Shown here piece after piece: positions 9,829 through 17,883 of a DNA stretch of 64,000 nt. The translations under genes and the position numbers were made by a program. Origin of the DNA: Planctomycetia bacterium (GTDB lineage Bacteria; Planctomycetota; Phycisphaerae; UBA1845; Fen-1342); assembly GCA_015709575.1 (NCBI GenBank), contig CP054190.1, positions 3,036,616 to 3,100,615 of the forward strand. Reading direction: 5' to 3'. The notes below the pieces were generated by a model. The model saw nothing but the letters and a program-made list of their open reading frames with translations. It did not search any database and had not been told where the DNA came from. Position 1 is the stretch's first letter, and each line of letters starts with the position of its first letter.

Positions 9829-10674
9829 CTAGTTGGAAACCCCGAACGCCGCCGAATCGCCCATCGACACGGCCCCGCGCGCCGCGAGCTGGACCTTGCC
9901 GCCCGCCTCGGTCGGGCGCACCCGGTCGATCACCAGGTCGCCGACGTACTGCCCGTCGCGCGAGAGAAGAAACGTCATGCCCTTCTGCACGCCGGAGCTT
10001 TCGCCGGCGTTGATGCTGACGTAATTGTCGCGCACCTCGATCACCTCGGCCCGGATCGGACCCGACACGCTCGGCCGCACCGCTACCGCGCCCGCCGGCG
10101 TGCCGCTCTCGCCGCGCCCCGGACCGGCCGACGCGGTCCGCTCCGCGGCATAGAGCTTCTCCTGCAGGTTGCGGGTCTCCTCGGTCAGGATCGTGATGCG
10201 GGCGGTCAGCTCCAGCACGCGGCTGTTGAGCCGCGTGTTGCGGGTCTGCAGGTCGATGCCCTGCGTGACCAGCGTGCGATTCTGCTCTTCCGCGCTGCGC
10301 AGCTGCGCGGTCTGCACGTCGAGGATTTCCTGCAGCTTGGTGCGGCCGGCCTCGAAGCCCGCCGCCTCGTTGGTCTTCTCGGCCAGGTTGCGCGTCAGCG
10401 TGGCCTCGCGGTCGGCCGCCAGCCCCAGCTTCTTCTGCAGGTCGGCGATCTCGCGCAGCGCCGCCGCCACCTGCTCGCCCTTCATCGCCAGGGCCGCCTC
10501 GGTCGACGCCAGCAGCGCCGCCCGCTGCGCCCACTCGGCCTCGGCCCGCGTCTCGGCGCTCTGCGCGACCTTCTTCCAGTTGGACTCCTGCGCGGCGTAA
10601 CCGATGAACAGGACCGACGACGTGATCGAAAAGATCGCCGTCAATACGATGAAGACCTTGGTCAGCGTGCTCAC
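9829..10674 (-). CDS. Membrane-anchored coiled-coil protein, unknown function
   Basis: This 281-residue protein starts with GTG at 10674, preceded by CGGAGGTG at good spacing. A single N-terminal membrane helix (about 6-29) is followed by a long Glu/Ala/Arg-rich coiled coil (about 35-175), a Gly/Pro hinge and a compact beta-rich C-terminal domain (about 190-281). The C-terminal domain contains [19 protein letters not shown], which resembles the small barrel repeats found in MreC-like and FlgT-like periplasmic domains. The topology resembles MreC. Its position two genes upstream of mreBC suggests an envelope or division scaffold role, but this is inference. Confidence 0.7.
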   Translation of the reverse strand: MSTLTKVFIVLTAIFSITSSVLFIGYAAQESNWKKVAQSAETRAEAEWAQRAALLASTEAALAMKGEQVAAALREIADLQKKLGLAADREATLTRNLAEKTNEAAGFEAGRTKLQEILDVQTAQLRSAEEQNRTLVTQGIDLQTRNTRLNSRVLELTARITILTEETRNLQEKLYAAERTASAGPGRGESGTPAGAVAVRPSVSGPIRAEVIEVRDNYVSINAGESSGVQKGMTFLLSRDGQYVGDLVIDRVRPTEAGGKVQLAARGAVSMGDSAAFGVSN

Positions 10675-10792
10675 GCGAATACACCTCCGGGTGCGCGGGT
10701 GGCGGTGATGGTCGGCGGGGTGAGTCGCACGCGGTCCGCAGCGCCGTGCGGATTCCGGGAGCGTGCGGGGGCTGCCCCGGGTTCAGCGGCTC

Positions 10793-10827
10793 GGGATTGT
10801 AAACCCGCTCCGACCGTTTGCAATCCC
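10793..10827. promoter_or_regulatory. Inverted repeat in the divergent region before phoH
   Basis: GGGATTGTAAAC and GTTTGCAATCCC form 12-bp arms with one mismatch around an 11-bp spacer. It lies in the 298-bp space between the divergent coiled-coil gene and phoH. It could be an operator or a small hairpin; nothing else was recognised in this gap. Confidence 0.4.
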
Positions 10828-10972
10828 GCGCGCGGGCACAATTCCATCGACCCGCGAACCCGCCCCGCCGCGCGGCAGACCGCCGACCGCAGCGGCGGCC
10901 CGGCGGCCGGCCCAGCGGCTGCGCAGCGCGGCCTCCCGCCCACCGCCCCGCCCGGCTACGCTATCGCCCTTC

Positions 10973-11914
10973 ATGGAACTGACCGTCACGCTGCTCGAAC
11001 CCGGCAAGCGGGCCGAACTCTTCGGCCCCGGCGACCGCACGCTGCGACGCATCCGCGACCTGGCGGGCGTGCAGGTGCAGGCCCGCAGCGCCACGCTGCG
11101 GATCATCGGCGAGCCGGACGCGGTGGCCCGCGCCGCCGCGGCGGTCGAGCAGCTCCAGTCCATGCTGCGCGGCCGCGAGTATCTCGAGGAGGAAGCGGTC
11201 GCGGCGGTGCTGGACGGTCTCGAGCGGCCCGAGCTGGACGGCGACCCCGAGACGATCCGCGCCTTCGGCCCGGCCCGCATCGCCCCCAAGACCGACGGCC
11301 AGCGGGCCTACATCCGGGCCATGCTGCAGAACGACCTGACCTTCTGCCTCGGCCCGGCCGGCACCGGCAAGACCTACCTGGCCGCCGCCGTGGCGGTGCA
11401 CATGCTCAAGAGCGGCGCGGTCAAGCGCGTCATGCTGGTGCGGCCGGCGGTCGAGGCGGGCGAAAAGCTCGGCTTCCTGCCCGGCGACCTGCTGCAGAAG
11501 GTCAATCCCTACCTGCGTCCGCTCTTCGACGCCATGCACGACATGATGACCTTCGACCAGCTCAAGCGCTTCATGGTCAACGACGTGGTCGAGGTCATTC
11601 CGCTGGCCTTCATGCGCGGCCGCACGCTCAACCACGCCGTCATCATCCTCGACGAGGCCCAGAACACCACGCCCTCACAGATGCTGATGTTCCTGACACG
11701 CCTCGGCCAGCAGAGCAAGATGATCGTCACCGGCGATGACTCGCAGGTGGACCTCGAGCCCGGCCAGCCCTCCGGCCTGGTCGACGCCGTGCAGCGCCTC
11801 AACGACGTGCCCGGCATCGGCGTCGTCCGGCTGCGCGACGTGGACATCGTCCGCCACCGGCTGGTGCAGGAAGTCGTGAACCGCTACGGCCCGACCCGCC
11901 CGCGCGGCGGCTGA
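10973..11914 (+). CDS. phoH: PhoH-like ATPase / RNA helicase-family protein
   Basis: PhoH proteins are cytoplasmic P-loop ATPases linked to RNA metabolism. The 313-residue protein has an N-terminal KH-like region (about 10-60). Its ATPase domain contains Walker A GPAGTGKT at 127-134, the [17 protein letters not shown] motif, Walker B IILDEAQN around 225-231 and the sensor [10 protein letters not shown]. The length fits the family. The ATG at 10973 is chosen because similarity starts there; no strong ribosome site is visible. In other bacteria phoH often sits next to ybeY and PgpH-type genes, which are absent here. A long repeat island follows its stop codon. Confidence 0.93.
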   Translation: MELTVTLLEPGKRAELFGPGDRTLRRIRDLAGVQVQARSATLRIIGEPDAVARAAAAVEQLQSMLRGREYLEEEAVAAVLDGLERPELDGDPETIRAFGPARIAPKTDGQRAYIRAMLQNDLTFCLGPAGTGKTYLAAAVAVHMLKSGAVKRVMLVRPAVEAGEKLGFLPGDLLQKVNPYLRPLFDAMHDMMTFDQLKRFMVNDVVEVIPLAFMRGRTLNHAVIILDEAQNTTPSQMLMFLTRLGQQSKMIVTGDDSQVDLEPGQPSGLVDAVQRLNDVPGIGVVRLRDVDIVRHRLVQEVVNRYGPTRPRGG

Positions 11915-11929
11915 CCGGCCGCTCCGCCC

Positions 11930-12272
11930 GCCGACGTTCCAACCGCGCCCGCCGACGTTCCAACCGCGCCCGCAGACGATGCAAACGCGCCCGCCGACGT
12001 TCCCACCGCCCGCTGACATTCCAACCGCGCCCGCCGACGTTCCCACCGCGGCTGCCGACGTTCCAACCGCGCCCGCCGACGTTCCCACCGCGCCCGCTGA
12101 CGTTCCAACCGCGCCCGCCGACGTTCCCACCGCGCCCGCTGACGTTCCAACCGCGCCCGCCGACGTTCCAACCGCGCCCGCCGACGTTCCAACCGCGCCC
12201 GCCGACGTTCCAACCGCGCCCGCCGACGTTCCAACCGCGCCCGCTGACGTTCCAACCGCGGCTGCTGATCGG
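11930..12272. repeat. Tandem 21-bp repeat array A
   Basis: About 16 head-to-tail units of GACGTTCCAACC followed by GCGCCCGCC. Variants carry C for A or GCTG for GCCG, and one unit is short by two bases. There are no stop codons in the unit, so long open frames appear in several frames. The array starts within about 15 bp of the phoH stop. Confidence 0.95.
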
Positions 12273-12477
12273 CTGCGCAGTGTGCAGCCCGGCGGGTTGT
12301 GTTCACCTTCGGCCATCGCTGCGCCTCGGCGGCCTGTGCATTGCTGCGGTCTCTGCTGCTTTGCGCCTCTGCGCGACCCTGTCTTTTCCCCGTTGCCGCG
12401 TCCGGAAAAGTCCCGGCAGATAAAAAACCCCTGTGCAGCGGCGCGACGGGGCTGGGGCGCAAGAATGAAGGGACCGG

Positions 12478-12724
12478 GCGCAGCGCCGGCGGGCACGGGC
12501 GCTGCGCCAGCGGGACCGGGCGCAGCGCCAGCGGGACCGGGCGCAGCGCCAGCGGGACCGGGCGCAGCGCTAGCGGGCACGGGCGCAGCGCCAGCGGGAC
12601 CGAAGCGCGCGCGCCAGCGGGACCGGGCGGCGCGCGCCAGCGGGCACGGGCGCGCGCCAGCGGGACCAGGCGCAGCGCCAGCGGGACCGGGCGCAGCGCC
12701 GGCGGGACCGGGCGCAGAGCTCGA
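12478..12724. repeat. Tandem 21-bp repeat array B (GCGCC-N4-GGACC type)
   Basis: About 11 units, consensus GCGCC AGCG GGACC then GGGCGCA, with some units altered or shortened around 12600-12660. Each unit begins GCGCC and ends GGGCGC(A), giving a small inverted repeat. A non-repetitive segment (12273-12477) separates it from array A and holds no recognisable gene. Confidence 0.93.
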
Positions 12725-12957
12725 TGGATCAATTGTCGCGCCGGAGGGACCGATTATTGCGCGGGGTGGATCGATCATCGCGCCGGAGGGATCGATTATT
12801 GCGCGGGGTGGACCGATTGTCGCGCCGGAGGGACCGATTATTGCGCGGGGTGGACCGATTGTCGCGCCAGAGGGATCTATTATTGCGCGGGGTGGATCGA
12901 TCATCGCGCCAGCGGGATCAAAACCTGCGCAGCGCGGACGGAGCATCGCGCCCGTGG
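12725..12957. repeat. Tandem 21-bp repeat array C (GCGCS-N4-GGAYC type)
   Basis: About 11 units alternate between GCGCC GGAG GGACC GATTATT-like and GCGCG GGGT GGATC GATCATC-like sequences. They keep the same 5+4+5+7 framework as array B. The end (about 12907-12952) is duplicated at about 13617-13663. Confidence 0.92.
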
Positions 12958-12960
12958 GTG

Positions 12961-13099
12961 GCATGCTCTCGCTGTACTCAGCGTGAGCATGCGACGGACG
13001 CCCTGCATTTCACCCAGCGTGCCTCGCATCTCGCCCAGCGTGCCTCGCATCTCACCCAGCGTGCCTCGCATGCCTACGCGGAGTACCGCGAAGGCATGC
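12961..13099. repeat. Pair of 32-bp hairpins with GCATGC ends (locus 1)
   Basis: Hairpin 1 (12961-12992) has arms GCATGCTC/GAGCATGC, a T-T mismatch, an inner stem CGCT/AGCG and a 6-base loop. Hairpin 2 (13068-13099) has arms GCATGCCT/AGGCATGC, an A-A mismatch, an inner stem CGCGG/CCGCG and a 4-base loop. Between them are about three 21-bp units containing CCCAGCGTGCCTCGCAT. Both hairpins recur three times, in inverted order, at 40464-41043. Confidence 0.9.
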
Positions 13100-13210
13100 C
13101 ACCCGACCGCGAAGGCATGCCACCCGACCGCGAAGGCATGCCACCCGACCGCGAAGGCATGCCACCCGACCGCGAAGGCATGCCACCGGACCGCGAAGGC
13201 ATGCCACCCA
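13085..13210. repeat. Six tandem 21-bp units derived from hairpin 2
   Basis: Six copies of ACCGCGAAGGCATGC plus CACCCG (the last two slightly changed). The first 15 bases equal the right half of hairpin 2, so the array looks like an expansion of that half-hairpin. Confidence 0.93.
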
Positions 13211-13237
13211 GCCGAGAATCGCGCGGGGTGAATTCAA

Positions 13238-13483
13238 CGCCCCGCAGGGGCGTCGGGTTGTAGCCACGGGTGGAGCTTTGCCCGGCGAATGCCGGGCGAA
13301 GCGCAACCCGTGGACCCCGGCGCGCACGTCCGCGCCCGCCCCGGAGGGGCGGAGGAGACCGCGCCGCTTCCGCTGCCCCTGCGGGGCAGTTCCGAAAATG
13401 AAAGTCTTCGCATCCACGGGTTCCGCCCGGGCCTGACGGCCCGTGCTCCACCCGTGGCTACAACCCATCGCCCCGCCGGGGCG
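13238..13483. repeat. Inverted-repeat-bounded element, copy 1
   Basis: A 246-bp segment is bounded by arms of about 39 bp that match in inverted orientation at about 35 positions. The left arm contains CGCCCCGCAGGGGCG then GTTGTAGCCACGGGTGGAGC, and the right arm is its near-complement. Inside are nested small palindromes (for example GCCCGGCGAATGCCGGGC) and an inner inverted pair around ACCCGTGGA / TCCACGGGT. There is no reading frame of note. It resembles REP/BIME-type non-autonomous elements. Confidence 0.85.
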
Positions 13484-13495
13484 ACCAGACGACGA

Positions 13496-13680
13496 CTCAA
13501 TCAACCCCCGCCGAGATTCATCCACCCCCGCCGAGATTCATCCCTCCCGCACCGAAGTTTATCCATCCCGCCCCGCGCCGGAGGGATCGATTATTGCGCG
13601 GGGTGGATCGATCATCGCGCCAGCGGGATCAAAACCTGCGCAGCGCGGACGGAGCATCGCGCGAGTGAGATGAGTCGTCG
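13496..13680. repeat. Mixed repeat segment between the two element copies
   Basis: Two or three units containing CCGAGATTCATCC are followed by array C-type 21-bp units (about 13575-13625). The segment ends with a copy of the sequence also found at about 12907-12952. It shows that blocks of the island have been duplicated as segments larger than one unit. Confidence 0.85.
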
Positions 13681-13696
13681 CGTGGGGTGAATTTAA

Positions 13697-13939
13697 CGCC
13701 CCGCAGGGGCGTCGGGTTGTAGCCACGGGTGGAGCTTTGCCCGGCGAATGCCGGGCGAAGCGCAACCCGTGGACCCCGCGCACGTCCGCGCCCGCCCCGG
13801 AGAGGCGGAGGAGACCGCGCCGCTTCCTCTGCCCCTGCGGGGCAGTTCCGAGAATGAGGGTCTTCGCATCCACGGGTTCCGCCCGGGCCTGACGGCCCGT
13901 GCTCCACCCGTGGCTACAACCCATCGCCCCGCCGGGGCG
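13697..13939. repeat. Inverted-repeat-bounded element, copy 2
   Basis: This is a near-identical direct copy (about 95%) of the 13238-13483 element. It has small deletions (near 13778) and substitutions, the same end arms and the same flanking sequence (CGACTCAATCAACCCCCG after the right end). The flank is therefore part of the duplicated block. Confidence 0.87.
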
Positions 13940-13964
13940 ACCAGACGACGACTCAATCAACCCC

Positions 13965-14207
13965 CGCGCCGAGATTCATCCACCCCGCCGAGATTCATCC
14001 ACCCCGCGCCGAGATTCATCCACCCCGCCGAGATTCATCCATCCCCGCCGAGATTCATCCACCCCGCCGAGATTCATCCACCCGCGCCGAGATTCATCCA
14101 CCCCGCCGAGATTCATCCACCCCGCGCCGAGATTCATCCACCCCCCGCCGAGATTCATCCACCCCGCGCCGAGATTCATCCACCCCCCGCCGAGATTCAT
14201 CCATCCC
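13965..14207. repeat. Tandem 19-21-bp repeat array D (GAGATTCATCC type)
   Basis: About 12 units of GAGATTCATCCACCCC followed by GCC, GCGCC or CCGCC. Unit length varies between 19 and 21 bp, unlike the stricter 21-bp arrays around it. Confidence 0.92.
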
Positions 14208-14505
14208 GCGCAGCGCCGGCGGGACCGGGCGCAGCGCCAGAGGGACCGGGCGCCGCGCCGGAGGGACCGATCATCGCGCCGGAGGGACCGGGCGCCGCGC
14301 CAGAGGGACCGGGCGCCGCGCCGGAGGGACCGATCATCGCGCCGGAGGGACCGGGCGCCGCGCCAGCGGGACCGGGCGCCGCGCCAGCGGGACCGGGCGC
14401 TGCGCCAGCGGGACCGATTGTCGCGCCAGAGGGACCGATTGTCGCGCCGGAGGGACCGATTATTGCGCGGGGTGGACCGATTGTCGCGCCGTGGGTGGCG
14501 GGTGG
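14208..14505. repeat. Tandem 21-bp repeat array E (GCGCC-N4-GGACC type)
   Basis: About 14 units of the same family as arrays B and C, mixing GGGCGCC, GATCATC and GATTGTC endings. The array stops about 20 bp before the stop codon of the minus-strand methyltransferase gene. Confidence 0.92.
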
Positions 14506-14523
14506 CCGGCCCCATGCCGCCGC

Positions 14524-15744
14524 TCAGCCGCCGCGCGGCAGCACCCGGAACCACAGCGCCTTGAGATAGGCCGACTCGGGACAGCTCAGCAGCACCGGGT
14601 GGTCGCCGCCCGCGCCGGTCGCGTCGATCATCTGCAACTCGCGGCCGCTGCGGCGGGCGGCCGCGTGCACCGTCGCGAGAAAGGCGTCAAACGACACCAG
14701 CCCGCTGCAACTGCACGTCAGAAAAAGACCGCCCGGCTCCACCAGCTGCAGCGCCAGCGCGTTGAGGTCGTGGTACTTCCGCAGCGCCGGCTCCAGCTCG
14801 GCGCGGCCGGTCGCCAGCTTGGGCGGATCGAGCACCAGCGCGTCGTAGCGGCGCTGGTTGGCCAGCATCTGGCGACCGTAATTGAAGGCGTCAGCATGGG
14901 CATAGTCGATCCGCACCTGGTTCAGGTTGGCGTTTTCCCGGGCCGTCTCCAGCGCGGCCTCGTCCAGGTCCACGCCGGTCACCTCCCGCGCCCCGCCGAT
15001 CACCCGCGCCGCCAGGCCGAAACCGCCCGTGTAGCAGCACAGATCCAGCACCCGCGCATCGCGACAGAGCCGCGCGAAGCGTGCCCGGTTCTCGCGCTGA
15101 TCGCAGAAAAACCCGGTCTTGTGGCCCGTGTCCGGGTGCACGCGGTAGCGCACGCCGTGCTCGCGGATCACCACCGGCCCGACGCGCTCCGTCGCCGCCG
15201 GGACGCAAAACCCCTCCAGCCGCTCGATCGGCTCATCCGCCCGCACCACCCGCCGCCAGGCGGCCGCCGCGCGGCCGGGGCGGTCGAGCGCGGCCGGCGG
15301 ACCGAGCAGCCCGGTCAGCAGCTCGGCGATGCGGCCCACCCGCTGGAACATGCCCAGCGAAAACAGCTCGAACACCAGCACGTCCGCGTAGCGCTCGACC
15401 ACCAGCCCGCTGAGCCGATCCCCCTCGGCGTGCACCAGTCGCATGGCGTCGCTGCTCTCGTCAATCCGCAGCGTGCGGCGCAGCTCGAGCGCAGCGCCCA
15501 GCCGCGCCCGCCAGAAGGCGTCGTCCAGCGGCGCGTCGCTGGCCCGCAGCAGCCGCACGACGATCTGTGAGCGCGGGTTGAACAGGCCCCGGCCGACCGG
15601 GTGATCGCCCTTGTCCAGCACGCGGACGACGTCGCCCGGACGGGCGCGCGGATCGACCGCGCCGACCATCTTCTGGTAGACGAAGGGGTGGGGACGAAAG
15701 GAACGCAGGCGGACCCACGGCTCGGCGGAGGCGTCGTGCGACAT
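14524..15744 (-). CDS. Class I rRNA methyltransferase with PUA domain (RlmI-like)
   Basis: This 406-residue cytoplasmic enzyme is predicted to methylate a cytosine of 23S rRNA at C5. The N-terminal PUA domain (about 1-80) is followed by the RlmI-type insertion and a Rossmann methyltransferase domain. Visible motifs are VLDLCCYTGGFGLAA (SAM binding), DLDEAALETARENA, DPPKLATG (motif IV) and LTCSCSG (motif VI with the catalytic cysteines). The spacing HPDTGHKTGFFCDQRENR is typical of the RlmI/RlmK family. It is divergent from mutL with about 106 bp between them. The exact target position cannot be told from sequence alone. Confidence 0.85.
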   Translation of the reverse strand: MSHDASAEPWVRLRSFRPHPFVYQKMVGAVDPRARPGDVVRVLDKGDHPVGRGLFNPRSQIVVRLLRASDAPLDDAFWRARLGAALELRRTLRIDESSDAMRLVHAEGDRLSGLVVERYADVLVFELFSLGMFQRVGRIAELLTGLLGPPAALDRPGRAAAAWRRVVRADEPIERLEGFCVPAATERVGPVVIREHGVRYRVHPDTGHKTGFFCDQRENRARFARLCRDARVLDLCCYTGGFGLAARVIGGAREVTGVDLDEAALETARENANLNQVRIDYAHADAFNYGRQMLANQRRYDALVLDPPKLATGRAELEPALRKYHDLNALALQLVEPGGLFLTCSCSGLVSFDAFLATVHAAARRSGRELQMIDATGAGGDHPVLLSCPESAYLKALWFRVLPRGG

Positions 15745-15850
15745 GACGGGACTCTATTGGCGGCGGGCGACGCGGGGCAAGCGCGCCGCCCCGGCCGGCC
15801 CGCGCGACGCGGCGCTTGCCCTCCGCGCCGCGGACGGGCAGAATCCGGCC

Positions 15851-17875
15851 GTGCCGCGCATCGCCCTCCTGCCGCCGAATCTCGTCAATCGCATCGCCGC
15901 GGGCGAGTGCGTGGAGCGGCCGGCCAGCGTCGTCAAGGAGCTGGTCGAAAACGCGCTGGACGCGGGCGGGCAGCGGATCCGCGTGCTCATCGCCGACGGC
16001 GGGCGGGAACTGATCCAGGTGAGCGATGACGGCGTCGGGATGGACGCCGAGGATCTGCGGCTGTGCGTGCTGCCGCACGCGACCAGCAAGCTGCGCGACG
16101 ACGCCGACCTGTTCAACATCCGCACGATGGGCTTTCGCGGCGAGGCGCTGCCGAGCATCGGCTCGGTGTCGCGGCTGCGGATCGTGTCGCGGACGCGCGC
16201 CAGCGACGCCGGGCACGTCATCCGCGTGGACGCGGGGGAGATCCGCGGGCCGGAGCCGTGCGCTGCGCCGGTCGGGACGACCGTCGAGGTGCGCGACCTG
16301 TTTCTGAGCGTGCCGGCGCGGCGGAAATTCCTGCGGACCAACCAGACCGAGGTCGGGCACATCAGCGAGCAACTCGCGCGGATCGCCCTGGCCCACCCCG
16401 GCATAGCCTTTTCGCTGAGCCACGGCGGACGCGAGCTGCTGAACCTGCCCGCCACCACCGACCACCGCACCCGCATCGCCGACTGTTTCAGCCCGGAGAT
16501 CGCGGCGGCGTTGATCCCGCTGGCGCGCGAGGAGGGCGGCCTGCGGATCGAGGGACTGGTGGCGCCGCCGGCGGAGAGCCGCGGCTCGGGCAAGTGGGAA
16601 TATGCCTTCGTCAACGGACGGTTCGTGCGCGACCGGTTCATCTCGCACGCGGTGCGCGAGGCCTACCGCAGCCTGATCGATCCGTCGCGCTACCCGGTGA
16701 CGTTTCTTTTCCTGACGATCGACCCCGGCGCGGTGGACGTCAACGTGCACCCCACCAAGATTGAACTGCGCTGGCGGGACTCGAACTTCGTCCACGCGCA
16801 GGTGCTCGCCGCGCTGCGCGAGAAGTTCCTGGGCATGAATCTCGATCACCGGCTGCGCGGGCCGCGACCGGACGACGCCGAGCGCGCCCGCATCCGCACG
16901 GCGATGGTGGAATTTCTCTCCAGCGGGTCGGGCGGACCGGGATTCCGACAGACGTCGGCAGGCGACGGAACGGGACGCGAGGCGGGCGAACGGCCGTCGG
17001 CAGCCGCTGCCGCGCCGTGGGACGTCGCGCACGACCGCATGCCGCCCGCCGCCGGTGAAGGTGTCGCGGCCGGCGCGGCGGCGGAGTACACCGGCGGAAT
17101 GCCCGGCGCGAGTCGCGGCCCCGGCGATTTCGCGATCGCGATAGCGGATGCGCCGGCGCTGGAACCGGGACGGATTGACCCGTTGCGCGCGGCGGAAGCA
17201 CTGCCGCCGGGCGTCGGGGCGCGCTACGACGCGGAGGCGGAGCGTCGCCTGCACGGCGCAGCGGCGCTCGATCCCGCTGCGGCCGTCGATCCGCACGCCG
17301 GCGGCCCGCTGCGGGCGATCCAGGTGCACAACACCTACCTGGTGATCGAGGCGGACGACGGCCTGCTGATCATCGACCAGCACGCGCTGCATGAGCGGAT
17401 CCTGTACGAGGAGTTGCGGCGGCGCATCTCGCAACGGCCGCTGGAGTCACAGCGGCTGCTGCTGCCGGACGTGGTGAGCGTGCCGCCGGACCGGCTCGAA
17501 GCGCTTGAGACACACGCGGACACGCTGGCACAGCTGGGGATCGAGCTGAGCGCAGCGGGTCCGCGAAGCGTGGCGGTGCAGGCGTTTCCGTCGCTGCTGG
17601 AGCGCACGTCGCGGGCGGAGTTCGTCAGCGACCTGCTGGACCTGCTCAGCGAGAGTGGGACGCGGCCCGCGCAGGACACGCTGCTGCACCGCGTGCTGGA
17701 CATGGCGGCCTGCAAGGCGGCGGTGAAGGCGGGCGACCCGCTCACGCCGGGGGAGATCGAGGCGCTGCTGGCACGACGGGCGACGGCGGAGCGAAGCAGC
17801 CACTGCCCGCACGGCCGGCCGACCACGCTGCACTTTTCGCTGCGCGAGCTGGAAAAGCAGTTCAAGCGGCGATAG
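15851..17875 (+). CDS. mutL: DNA mismatch repair protein MutL
   Basis: MutL couples mismatch recognition to strand excision. From the GTG at 15851 the protein has 674 residues. The N-terminal GHKL ATPase has NRIAAGECVERPASVVKEL, ENALDAG and GFRGEALPSIGSVS. A variable Gly/Ala-rich linker (about 360-480) leads to the C-terminal dimerisation domain. There DQHALHERILYE (about residue 510) fits the metal-binding endonuclease motif DQHA-x2-E-x4-E, and ACKAAVKAG and CPHGRP are the accompanying motifs. It is therefore probably a nicking MutL, unlike the E. coli protein. mutS is not in the window. The GTG is chosen because similarity begins directly after it. Confidence 0.93.
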   Translation: MPRIALLPPNLVNRIAAGECVERPASVVKELVENALDAGGQRIRVLIADGGRELIQVSDDGVGMDAEDLRLCVLPHATSKLRDDADLFNIRTMGFRGEALPSIGSVSRLRIVSRTRASDAGHVIRVDAGEIRGPEPCAAPVGTTVEVRDLFLSVPARRKFLRTNQTEVGHISEQLARIALAHPGIAFSLSHGGRELLNLPATTDHRTRIADCFSPEIAAALIPLAREEGGLRIEGLVAPPAESRGSGKWEYAFVNGRFVRDRFISHAVREAYRSLIDPSRYPVTFLFLTIDPGAVDVNVHPTKIELRWRDSNFVHAQVLAALREKFLGMNLDHRLRGPRPDDAERARIRTAMVEFLSSGSGGPGFRQTSAGDGTGREAGERPSAAAAAPWDVAHDRMPPAAGEGVAAGAAAEYTGGMPGASRGPGDFAIAIADAPALEPGRIDPLRAAEALPPGVGARYDAEAERRLHGAAALDPAAAVDPHAGGPLRAIQVHNTYLVIEADDGLLIIDQHALHERILYEELRRRISQRPLESQRLLLPDVVSVPPDRLEALETHADTLAQLGIELSAAGPRSVAVQAFPSLLERTSRAEFVSDLLDLLSESGTRPAQDTLLHRVLDMAACKAAVKAGDPLTPGEIEALLARRATAERSSHCPHGRPTTLHFSLRELEKQFKRR

Positions 17876-17883
17876 GCCGCGGT

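Noticed and set aside
11675..12964. Long minus- and plus-strand open frames across the repeat arrays (repeats such as PTAPADV or GPGAAPA)
   Set aside because: The 21-bp units are multiples of three without stop codons, so many frames stay open. Frames overlap on both strands, cross array boundaries and have no ribosome sites or signal peptides.
11930..14505. CRISPR array
   Set aside because: Repeats are directly adjacent with no unique spacers, and no cas genes are present.
15461..17434. A 657-codon minus-strand open frame overlapping mutL
   Set aside because: mutL has clear conserved motifs on the plus strand over the whole interval; the antisense frame reflects codon-position GC bias.
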